Program-made: the position numbers and the translations under genes
Assembly: GCA_020635905.1 (NCBI GenBank)
Contig: JACJYV010000005.1
Coordinates: forward strand, 434,001 to 498,000
Origin: Bacteroidia bacterium
Lineage (GTDB): Bacteria > Bacteroidota > Bacteroidia > J057 > JADKCL01
Length of the DNA stretch: 64,000 nt
Direction: 5' to 3'
Notes under the pieces: generated by a model
Told to the model about the DNA's origin: nothing
Database searches by the model: none
What the model saw: only the letters and a program-made list of their open reading frames with translations
Part shown: positions 8,161 through 15,378 of the stretch, in pieces
How the letters are laid out: the number at the start of each line of letters is the position of its first letter
How positions within the stretch are numbered: the stretch's first letter is position 1

Positions 8161-8276
8161 GGAACTTTTCAAGACGAAGTCATTAGTTTTGATTCTTTGG
8201 GATTATTTTTTAGTTATTAATTTCTTTATCGGGAGATTTATTACTTTTGATTTCCGTAATCTACCATTATTTCAAC

Positions 8277-9359
8277 ATGTCTATAGAAAAAGAAAACAGC
8301 TCGAAAAGAGAAATCGTAATTAGCGAAGATTCATCGAATGTCTTTTTTCCAATTGCTCCTAAGGATTTCACGGAATTCATCAAAAGTTTGCTCGGCAAAC
8401 CTCAAACAATTACTAAAGTAATTGAAGGCTGCTTTGAAGTAAAATTAAACGACCTTCTAAGTGTTTGTGAGCTTATAAACCAGCGCGTCAATCAACAAAA
8501 TGAGGCCCGTCTACTTTGCATCACCACAAAAATCAACTTTTCTGATAATTCCTCAGTCCAGTTAGGAAGCCTTGAGGAATTAGAAAGGTATAATGAAGTA
8601 AAATCGATCATTTCAGAATCTGTCAATTTGTCGTTAGAATATTTGATAAAATTTGCCGACAAGGAAAAGCCAGAAAAACAAAAGATCGATATTACCTTTT
8701 TGGGGGAAAGAGTATCAAGGGAGGGAATCTCATTTGATGGATCTGCCTTTCTAATAAGAGGAATGAATGTAGGAGGAATTATTTCCATTCGAATTGAGCA
8801 TACAGCACGAACTTGGGGACTCGATATCGAAAATCTTTTATCAAACTTTCTGAATAATCTCATATCTGAGGAGAACAAGTTCAAAAAATTTGTTCGGAGC
8901 AATAGCGAGAGGGTTTCCCTTGCTGTTGGATTAATTTTTTTCCTATTGATTATTGCTGGAAGCATTTTTACAACCAATGAACTAAACAATAATAGACTCA
9001 ATAATTATAAGGATTTTTTAGCTGAATTAAGTGGGTCACAAACCGAACAAATCAATTCCAAAATTGACTTTTTGACCTCTTTGGAGGCCGATGGAACGAT
9101 TACCCAATATTATTTTTTCTTAACCATATTTATGCTAATTGGAATAATCGGCGCAGTTATTTTCGGATTCTGGGTTGAAACGACAGCGGATTCAAGGAAC
9201 TCTAGCTTTATTCTGCTAACAAGTGAAGCCGTGAAGCGTAAAGACAAAATTCGCAGGAAGGAGAAAAAGAAGTGGGCATCCTTCATCCTTTCTCTAGTCG
9301 TAAGTATAGTCACGGGAGTGGTTGGGAACATCGTTTTCGCCTTTTTTAACCTTAACTAG
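8277..9359 (+). CDS. Membrane protein of unknown function (cassette cargo 1)
   Basis: A 360-residue protein in AT-rich DNA unlike its neighbours. I do not recognise the family. The first 215 residues are soluble and mixed alpha/beta with charged helices. Transmembrane helices follow at about 218-238 (VGLIFFLLIIAGSIF) and 275-300 (FFLTIFMLIGIIGAVIF), with a third at the C terminus (FILSLVVSIVTGVVGNIV) after a Lys/Arg-rich loop. ATG at 8277 was preferred over an upstream TTG. It lies alone between repeat ends A and C. A soluble sensor plus membrane helices in a mobile context resembles many defence effectors, but nothing in the sequence proves that role. Confidence 0.7.
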   Translation: MSIEKENSSKREIVISEDSSNVFFPIAPKDFTEFIKSLLGKPQTITKVIEGCFEVKLNDLLSVCELINQRVNQQNEARLLCITTKINFSDNSSVQLGSLEELERYNEVKSIISESVNLSLEYLIKFADKEKPEKQKIDITFLGERVSREGISFDGSAFLIRGMNVGGIISIRIEHTARTWGLDIENLLSNFLNNLISEENKFKKFVRSNSERVSLAVGLIFFLLIIAGSIFTTNELNNNRLNNYKDFLAELSGSQTEQINSKIDFLTSLEADGTITQYYFFLTIFMLIGIIGAVIFGFWVETTADSRNSSFILLTSEAVKRKDKIRRKEKKKWASFILSLVVSIVTGVVGNIVFAFFNLN

Positions 9360-9377
9360 AAATTACATAAATTGCAT

Positions 9378-9433
9378 ACAACGCTACGGCTATAACCAGG
9401 GGCGATCTTGAAAATTCCTACTGACGCCATTGC
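9378..9433. repeat. Cassette right end, copy C
   Basis: About 57 bp starting ACAACGCTACGGCTATAACC and containing GGCGATCTTGAA. By eye about 41 of 57 bases match 10381-10437 without gaps. It follows the stop of cargo 1 by 18 bp. The interval 9434-9582 beyond it has no supportable gene. Confidence 0.6.
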
Positions 9434-9582
9434 CTAATAGACCAGTATTGAACTCAACCTCCAGCAACTAAAGCCCATAGTTGGAAATTAACTACGCGAA
9501 GGTTAAGCTCATAACAAAATTTCAAAAGATCTGAAAGGCGGCACCAAATCCTTCCCAAGGTAGCAAGGACACCCTTTCAATT

Positions 9583-9750
9583 GCTGAACCGGCCAAAACA
9601 TACCCCTGCCTCAGGGAATATTGCCCACCTCTCCATAAATCCATCCTATTCAATGCCCATAAGCTAAGCCCGTCGCACATGAGCTTGAGCTCAACACCTG
9701 CATCAATGAAGTGGGTGCCTTACGCCACTTCATTGAAGGTTAATTGTTGT
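9583..9750. repeat. Cassette left end, copy B
   Basis: Second copy of the element at 8013-8160, about 20 bp longer in its middle. It keeps the hairpin CAATGAAGTGG/CCACTTCATTG (9704-9735; loop GTGCCTTACG) and the ending GGTTAATTGTTGT. It abuts the stop codon of cargo 2. Confidence 0.75.
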
Positions 9751-9752
9751 GG

Positions 9753-10358
9753 TCATTTTTCATTTATCTGTTTTAGAATTATGTCATATTCGCCCGTGAC
9801 TATCCTCATTTGTTCAAAGGCCAGCCTACTGTAATCAAACCTCAAAAAGCCTTGACCTTGAGAATTGGCTTCGCATGAGGTTTTGTTTGAACAGTCAATT
9901 TTCACAGGAAACCTATATCTAATATCTGAAGTAACTCTGTTTGAGTCAGATGAATAATGAGTCCTTATTTCCCATTTGCCAAAATAATCAAATTCAATTA
10001 CACTCCCATTCCCTGGAAAAGTCTCGGTTCTTATCGTTTCAAATGAGCAGCCTTCATCATGATAATATTCCCACAATCCTATTTTTTCCCCTTCATAGTA
10101 ATTCCCTTTGCTACTCAAGAAAAAACACGTATCAGATTTTTCAGTTGAAAGGCCAGAAGGCCTGCAATTCGTTTCCATTCGATAAGTTATCCATAATCCA
10201 CTTCTTCTCCCTTTTTCATCCACTCTGTTTAATTGCCCTTGACTTTGAGAAGCAAACCTCGGGTAATGTCTTGTGGCCAAGGTATCGAAGCTTTGACAAA
10301 TTACCCTTGAACCAAATGTGGATGTGCAAAGGAGGATAATCAATATTATAGGTTTCAT
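9753..10358 (-). CDS. Secreted MORN/YwqK-like protein (cassette cargo 2)
   Basis: A 201-residue protein with a signal peptide (MKPIILIILLCTSTFGSRVICQ, cleavage near residue 22). The mature part has G-x-W-x-x-Y strands typical of MORN/YwqK-like repeats: RSGLWITYR, KIGLWEYYHDEG and FGKWEIRTHY. The C-terminal third is unmatched. MORN-like sheets act in binding; some relatives are annotated as antitoxins, but that label carries little functional meaning here. It is the only gene between ends B and D and points opposite to cargo 1, so the ends do not fix cargo orientation. Confidence 0.65.
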   Translation of the reverse strand: MKPIILIILLCTSTFGSRVICQSFDTLATRHYPRFASQSQGQLNRVDEKGRRSGLWITYRMETNCRPSGLSTEKSDTCFFLSSKGNYYEGEKIGLWEYYHDEGCSFETIRTETFPGNGSVIEFDYFGKWEIRTHYSSDSNRVTSDIRYRFPVKIDCSNKTSCEANSQGQGFLRFDYSRLAFEQMRIVTGEYDIILKQINEK

Positions 10359-10380
10359 CCGGTTTCTTCCTTTCTTGGCT

Positions 10381-10437
10381 ACAAAGCTATGCCTATGAGT
10401 AGAGGCGATCCTGAATACTCCTGCTGAGGGCCCTGGC
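10381..10437. repeat. Cassette right end, copy D
   Basis: Partner of copy C at 9378: it starts ACAAAGCTATGCCTATGAG and contains GGCGATCCTGAA. It lies 22 bp beyond the start codon of the minus-strand cargo 2. Confidence 0.6.
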
Positions 10438-10565
10438 TATAGCCCGGGTTGGTTCCTTTTATTTTCGATGCTGTGGTTCAACTCTCCAAGTTAGCGCATT
10501 TTTTCATCCGTTGACCACTTCGGTCAATCATTTTCCTGTCGGCCAAAATTTTGGCCGGGCTTTTT

Positions 10566-10620
10566 GGAAACAACATGGTCGTTTCCCTACGGGGGGTGGG
10601 ATGGTTTTTTGGAAACAACA
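10566..10620. repeat. Palindromic repeat cluster 2
   Basis: One full copy of the GGAAACAAC-ATG-GTCGTTTCC palindrome (10566-10586) with CTACGGGG, and a half copy at 10611. The half copy abuts the interrupted small ORF at 10587-10730. Confidence 0.7.
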
Positions 10621-10730
10621 GGCCGAATATTTCTTTTCTCGTATTCAAACCCACTGGTTTGACCAAGTTGTGATTCTTTCCACGCATCCACCTTGTCTTT
10701 GAACCGTTTCATCCTTTCTTCCTTGTCCAT
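10587..10730 (-). pseudogene. Interrupted ORF start (about 40 native codons)
   Basis: Starting at 10730 the frame reads MDKEERMKRFKDKVDAW, then KESQLGQTSGFEYEKR. It then runs straight into the palindromic repeat at 10620 and stops in its CTACGGGG tail. The charged N terminus looks like the beginning of a longer gene whose remainder is lost at the repeat boundary. I could not assign the family with confidence; a transposase N terminus is one possibility. Confidence 0.4.
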
Positions 10731-10965
10731 AGCATGGATTATTCATGTTTTGAACAAGAATGACCATTCGCGACAAATTATACCATAGCAGTTTCGAACC
10801 GTTATCTTTTCAAGAGTCATGTGTTCCGGACTGCGGGTATGCAAAAATGTCGTTCACCCCTACCAATTTACCCAATTTTATCTTATATTGGTATATAGGG
10901 CCAATACCCATAAAGGGATTCAAGGCCAACTGCAAATCAATTGGAACAATTAAATCCTTAATGAA

Positions 10966-12000
10966 ATGAAAAAACAAACACTTTTTGCAGCGATTCTATT
11001 TGTGACCTCCTCCATAGCCCTGGGGCAGGCCCCTGTGATCACAGGCAGCAACTTTTTACCAACTTTGCATGAATCCTTCCCCGGGAAAACAGCGGATTCC
11101 CTTTCAATTGCAACCTTTTCGCCCGGTATGCCAGGGCCAGCCCAGGTCTGGGATCTTTCAGGCGTCAATTTTGGAGCTGGTGATATCGTCACCACTTACG
11201 ATACCATTGGCAAGCCCTTTTCCCCCGAATTCCCAACAGCCAATTCTGCCCAGCACCACACAGTATTCAATTTTTGGTACTATTATGACGGCACTTCAAG
11301 CTACTACGACTGGGTTGGGACGGCAACCCAGGGCTATGGTTATCTTTCCTATTCCGATCCTGTCCGGTATATGAATTTCCCTTTTACCTACCAGGATAGT
11401 ATCAGCGACACATTTGAAGGAATTTTCATGGAACCCATTGGGGTCGGCATCCGGAAAAACGGAGTTCTATCGGGCTATGCGGATGGATATGGCACCCTGA
11501 TTGTGCCCAACGATACCATCCAGAATACCCTGAGAGTCCACTACCAGGAAACCTACCTGGACAGCAATGCGCTTGGGGATACCAATAATGTCTATATTGA
11601 AACCTATATGTGGTTGGAGCCCGGCTTTCATTATCCTGTCCTGATTTTCAGAACACAATATGATGGCGGCACATTAACAGGACAATCACTGCTCCTGTTT
11701 AACGAAATGATCTTAGGGATTGGATCGGCACCCCAACCCATTCCATTTTCTGTTTTTCCAAACCCAACGAGGGGGACGACCTTTGTTGACTTCACGCTAA
11801 ACAATCCTGCCCCCGTTCAACTCGAAGTATGGAGCCTGACGGGTAAAAAGCTTGGGGAGCAATCGCTTCAGCACCCTGCATCCGGATCCCAAAGGCTGCC
11901 CCTGGATGCCATGGAAACCCTCCCCAAAGGCAGCTATATCGTGTTGGTCAAACAAGAGGGAGATCTCCTGGGGCATAAAGTTGTGGTTAAGGTTGAATAA
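10966..12000 (+). CDS. Secreted protein with T9SS type A sorting domain
   Basis: A 344-residue protein with a signal peptide (MKKQTLFAAILFVTSSIALGQ). The central region (about 22-250) is beta-rich and aromatic with no family I recognise. The last 85 residues are a type A T9SS C-terminal domain: the start motif FSVFPNPTRG, the middle LEVWSLTGKKLGEQ, and the end PKGSYIVLVKQEG followed by HKVVVKV. The protein should cross the outer membrane through the type IX system and be anchored or released. The start is fixed by ATG 10966, because ATG 10961 runs into a stop. Confidence 0.8.
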   Translation: MKKQTLFAAILFVTSSIALGQAPVITGSNFLPTLHESFPGKTADSLSIATFSPGMPGPAQVWDLSGVNFGAGDIVTTYDTIGKPFSPEFPTANSAQHHTVFNFWYYYDGTSSYYDWVGTATQGYGYLSYSDPVRYMNFPFTYQDSISDTFEGIFMEPIGVGIRKNGVLSGYADGYGTLIVPNDTIQNTLRVHYQETYLDSNALGDTNNVYIETYMWLEPGFHYPVLIFRTQYDGGTLTGQSLLLFNEMILGIGSAPQPIPFSVFPNPTRGTTFVDFTLNNPAPVQLEVWSLTGKKLGEQSLQHPASGSQRLPLDAMETLPKGSYIVLVKQEGDLLGHKVVVKVE

Positions 12001-12050
12001 TTTCCCCAAACGACCCGACTAAAACCCCACAGCAAAAAGTGAAGCTTTTT

Positions 12051-12117
12051 AGAAACAACATGGTTGTTTCCCTACGGGGGGTGGGATGGCTTTTTGGAAA
12101 CAACATGGTTGTTTTCC
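12051..12117. repeat. Palindromic repeat cluster 3
   Basis: Two copies, at 12051 and 12096. Here the arms GGAAACAAC and GTTGTTTCC are perfectly complementary around ATG (the first copy begins AGAAAC and the second has one extra T). The change from GTC to GTT restores pairing, so the stem is maintained between clusters. Confidence 0.7.
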
Positions 12118-12140
12118 AAGGGGTGTTTTGATGCAAATGT

Positions 12141-12289
12141 TGGGCGGGCTGGCCCGCGGCTGAGGGATCGGAAGGGCAGCCGCTACTTTGGCGGCTGGTC
12201 GGGGAGCAGGGAGCGGAACGCTGGCGACCCGACGGAACCCCTGGAAGAGCCCGACCCCGCCCGTGCGGAAGCGGTGCGGGGGCAGCTCC
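12141..12289 (-). repeat. G/C-rich structured element, copy 1
   Basis: Read on the minus strand it has blocks shared with 51757-51915: GCTGCCCCCGC, GCGGGGTCGGGC, CCAGGGGTTCCGT and CCCTTCCGATCCCTCAGCC. The blocks are separated by variable segments that can pair (CCCCGC/GCGGGG and AGCCGC/GCGGCT). No coding frame fits. The rest of 12290-12820 holds only low-complexity intergenic text. Confidence 0.6.
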
Positions 12290-12834
12290 TCTTTTACAGA
12301 TTTGAGACTTTGAGATGTTAGGCTCTTAGGGCGTCGTAAGCGACAACAAGTTGTCGCAAGATTTAAATTTGTGATTAGTTTTTGGGGTGCCCTGGCCGGA
12401 CGGGCCTTCTTTACTCGTAGGTTTGTTAGTTTCAAAGGCACTCGTGAATCTCCCCTTGGTCGATTTGTTAGAAAAAGAAGCAAAAAGCGCCAAAACCTAA
12501 ACCCTGCCCCATCACACCACGGGCCCAGCACACAAGGCCACCTGCCGCCCACTCCCATCCCTCAAGGCCGCCCCCTGGTTTTGGCAAGGCCACCACACCC
12601 TGGTTGGCTTCGCCAAAAAATACCACCGCTTCGCGACTTCAATCCTCTGGATTGATTTAGATTTTAGAGAGGAGTGGTTAGTAGTGAGTCCTGAGTCTTT
12701 AGTCTTTGTGCTTAGGGATGTTAGTGAGATGGCTGAAAAAAGAGGCGGATTTTCGTTGAAATTTTTTATCTTGGAGTGGTTAATTGAAAATCGGGGATAA
12801 ACTTCTAAACAAACTTTTTATGTTATCCCTTGTA

Positions 12835-14952
12835 ATGCGCTCTCTCTTTTTGCTGCTTTTTTTGGTTCCCTTCTCCCTCTTTGCGACCCACGAGGTTGCA
12901 ATCAGCATGCATTATGAATGCATCAATAATTGCACCGTGAGGGTTTTTCACCACTATTACGTGGACTGTACTGGCCCCGGGCTTCAGCCGCCCAATTTTT
13001 TTAACCTGACCCCGAAGGGGGCTTCGGGGTGTGGTACGGCGACCGCGCTGAATAACTGGACTTTTGTTTCCAATGTTGAGCAGACACCTGTTTGCCCCAC
13101 CTTTTCTTCGGGGTGTGTTACCCCGGGAAGCATGCTGAACGGCTACCAGGAAAGGATTTATTCGCGGGATTATAATATTTGTGGGACGACCTGTCAGGGT
13201 TTTTCGATCGAGTGGTCGAACTGCTGCCGCAACCAGGGCACCAATAATAACTCCACCCAGGAAGGCTTTTTCCTGAAATCGGGCTACATTGATCTGACTC
13301 AGCCTCAATGTAATAACAGCCCCTATTTCAGCAAGCCCCTGCGGATTTTTATCAGCCGGAATTCTGCTTCGACCCACGATCTGTCGGCCATTGACCCTGA
13401 CGGAGACTCGCTGGCTTACTCTCTGGATACCAGCTTCAAATCTTCGGGCGTGAGCATGACTTATGGCCCGGGCTTTACTCCCCAGCAGCCTTTCGGGCCG
13501 AGCTGGAACCTGAGCCTGGATCCTGTGACGGGCATGCTGACTTTTGATCCACAGAACGGGGGGCAGATCGGGGTGAATTATTATGTGGTGAAGGTGCGGG
13601 AATTTCGCAACGGGGTGCAGATCGGGGAAATCAGGGGGGAAGTGGAGTCCTACACTGTCCCGGGATTCAATCATGTGCCCCAGGTGGCGGTGAATCATGT
13701 GACGGGAGGTACCCTGGCAAGCCCTTTTGAGATTCATTCCTGCCCTGGGAGCCAGATTTGCTTTGATATTCCCACCCTGGATGCAGACACAGGCCAGTTG
13801 GTGACCATCACCTGGAACCACACCCTGGTGGGCGCCACATTCACGGAGGCGGGAGTAGGAACCCCCATGGACTCAGTCAGTGGGGTGAATCCAAAGGCCA
13901 GCTTTTGCTGGACTCCTCCAGGTCCTGGCACCTATCAGGTGGCTTTTCGGGTTGCCGACAACGCCTGCCCGGTCTTTGATGAAAATAATATTGCAGTGAC
14001 CCTGGTGGTGGGGCAGTATGCTGCTCTCACGACCTCGGCAAGCCAGGATTCCTGCGCAAAATTCAATTTTTCGGCCCAGACCCTGTGCGGTAAATTCTCC
14101 TCCTGGTCCTGGACGGGAACAGGGGGGATCAGCTCCAGTGATTCGGCTTTCAGCCATGTTTTCCCGGGCCCGGGAAACTATACTTATTATCTGCAGGCGG
14201 TGGATACCGCCGGGAATATGGTGCTGGATACTGGCATGGTGACGGTGGCCGGGGTGACGGCCACGGCCCAGGCGACCCTCGACAGCTGCCTGAAAGGCAG
14301 CTTTTGGGGTATGGGCACAGGCAATGGCCTGGCTTATACCTGGTTTGGGGATGCGGGCCTGAGCGGGACGGCTTCCAGTCTGGTGCATGCCTATGCGACG
14401 GGCGGAAATTATACCTGGACCTTTCTGGTTTCAGACGGATTGGGTTGTGCTGCCACGGTAAGTGGGGTGTTGAATGTGCCCAATCCACCTGCGCCCGTGA
14501 TCACCCCGTTTGGGGATTCGCTGGTTTCGAATTATGCGAATGGCAATCAATGGTTTTTGAACGGGACTCCCCTGGCGGGAGGCACAGGGCCTTTCTGGAT
14601 TGCGCAGCAAAGCGGGGTTTACTCTCTGTCCGTACAGGACAGCCTGGGTTGTGAGGGGCATTCGGATACGGTGGCGGTGGTTTTGCTGGGGCGGGATGGT
14701 GAAGCTGGAATGGGCTGGCGGATTGCGCCCAATCCTGTAACAGGTCATTTTGACCTGTTTTGGGGGGAAGGGATGGATGAGGATGCCACTTTTGCCTTGC
14801 TGGATGCGCAGGGACGGAGGTTGCTGGGGGGGATGCGGGTCGCGGGAGCGAGGGTGCAACGGGTGGAGATGGATTTTTGTCCGGCGGGGATTTACTTCCT
14901 GCAGGTGGAGGGGAAAAGTGGGGGGGAAGTAAGGAAGGTTTTGAAATTTTAG
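12835..14952 (+). CDS. Large secreted PKD-domain protein with T9SS sorting domain
   Basis: A protein of about 705 residues. The start at MRSLFLLLFLVPFSLFA gives a good signal peptide; ATG 12820 and TTG 12784 are in frame but less likely. The N-terminal 280 residues contain Cys pairs (ECINNCTVRVFHHYYVDCTG) and an NCCRNQGTNN motif seen in secreted Bacteroidota surface proteins. PKD/Ig-like domains follow: one reading DPDGDSLAYSLD, then a PKD block with WSWTGTGG and PGPGNYTYYLQAVD, and another ending in DGLGCAATVSG. The C terminus (WRIAPNPVTGHFDLFW, LLDAQGRRLLGG, PAGIYFLQVEG) is a type A T9SS domain. It is probably a surface adhesin. Confidence 0.8.
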   Translation: MRSLFLLLFLVPFSLFATHEVAISMHYECINNCTVRVFHHYYVDCTGPGLQPPNFFNLTPKGASGCGTATALNNWTFVSNVEQTPVCPTFSSGCVTPGSMLNGYQERIYSRDYNICGTTCQGFSIEWSNCCRNQGTNNNSTQEGFFLKSGYIDLTQPQCNNSPYFSKPLRIFISRNSASTHDLSAIDPDGDSLAYSLDTSFKSSGVSMTYGPGFTPQQPFGPSWNLSLDPVTGMLTFDPQNGGQIGVNYYVVKVREFRNGVQIGEIRGEVESYTVPGFNHVPQVAVNHVTGGTLASPFEIHSCPGSQICFDIPTLDADTGQLVTITWNHTLVGATFTEAGVGTPMDSVSGVNPKASFCWTPPGPGTYQVAFRVADNACPVFDENNIAVTLVVGQYAALTTSASQDSCAKFNFSAQTLCGKFSSWSWTGTGGISSSDSAFSHVFPGPGNYTYYLQAVDTAGNMVLDTGMVTVAGVTATAQATLDSCLKGSFWGMGTGNGLAYTWFGDAGLSGTASSLVHAYATGGNYTWTFLVSDGLGCAATVSGVLNVPNPPAPVITPFGDSLVSNYANGNQWFLNGTPLAGGTGPFWIAQQSGVYSLSVQDSLGCEGHSDTVAVVLLGRDGEAGMGWRIAPNPVTGHFDLFWGEGMDEDATFALLDAQGRRLLGGMRVAGARVQRVEMDFCPAGIYFLQVEGKSGGEVRKVLKF

Positions 14953-15022
14953 GGGATTTGGGGGTTGGTTGCAACACAAAGGCACAAAGGGCTCAAAGAT
15001 TTTGGAAGGATTGAAAGCTTCC

Positions 15023-15090
15023 GCTTTGAGGGTGGTTTTTTAAACACAGAGGAACCACAGAGCCAATTGGAATGGTCAGGAGTTTTTTGG
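15023..15090 (+). repeat. Dispersed CACAGAG repeat, copy 1
   Basis: The block TTTAAACACAGAGGAACCAC continues as AGAGCCAATTGGAATGGTCAGGAG and is nearly repeated at 18891 and, inverted, at 52105. The 14953-15378 gap also holds CACAAAGGCACAAAGGGCTC, a GAAGCTTTCGCTTC hairpin and GCTTGAAGCTTGTGGCTTGC word tracts, and no gene. Confidence 0.6.
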
Positions 15091-15378
15091 GTCAGGACGC
15101 CTTCGCTTTTTGGGCTGAATGCTGAAAGCTGATTGCTAAAAAATGGGAAGCTTTCGCTTCTTTATGAAAAGGGAGCGGAGAGGGAAGCTGATGAATTGGG
15201 TTGGTTTTTAGCAATGCCAAAGAAATTCCGTGGGAAGAGGATAAAGATTATTTGGCTTGCCAAATCAAATGGCTTGAAGCTTGTGGCTTGCAGCTAAAGC
15301 CGCAGGCTTTAATCGTCCCAATTATCCCCTTTTTTTCTATTTTGTGGGTTGTTTGTTTTATCCCCTAAACGCTGCCAG

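Noticed and set aside
8013..9750. Integron attC sites
   Set aside because: The A/B hairpins look attC-like in size, but clear RYYYAAC and GTTRRRY core sites could not be matched and no integrase is in the window; only 'cassette-like ends' is supported.
10739..10965. Small plus-strand ORF at 10760
   Set aside because: No domain, signal peptide or conserved look; it is more likely the leader region of the T9SS protein gene at 10966.
12371..12655. Plus-strand ORF of 94 codons
   Set aside because: Pro/Arg-rich text with no homologous look; it crosses intergenic word tracts.
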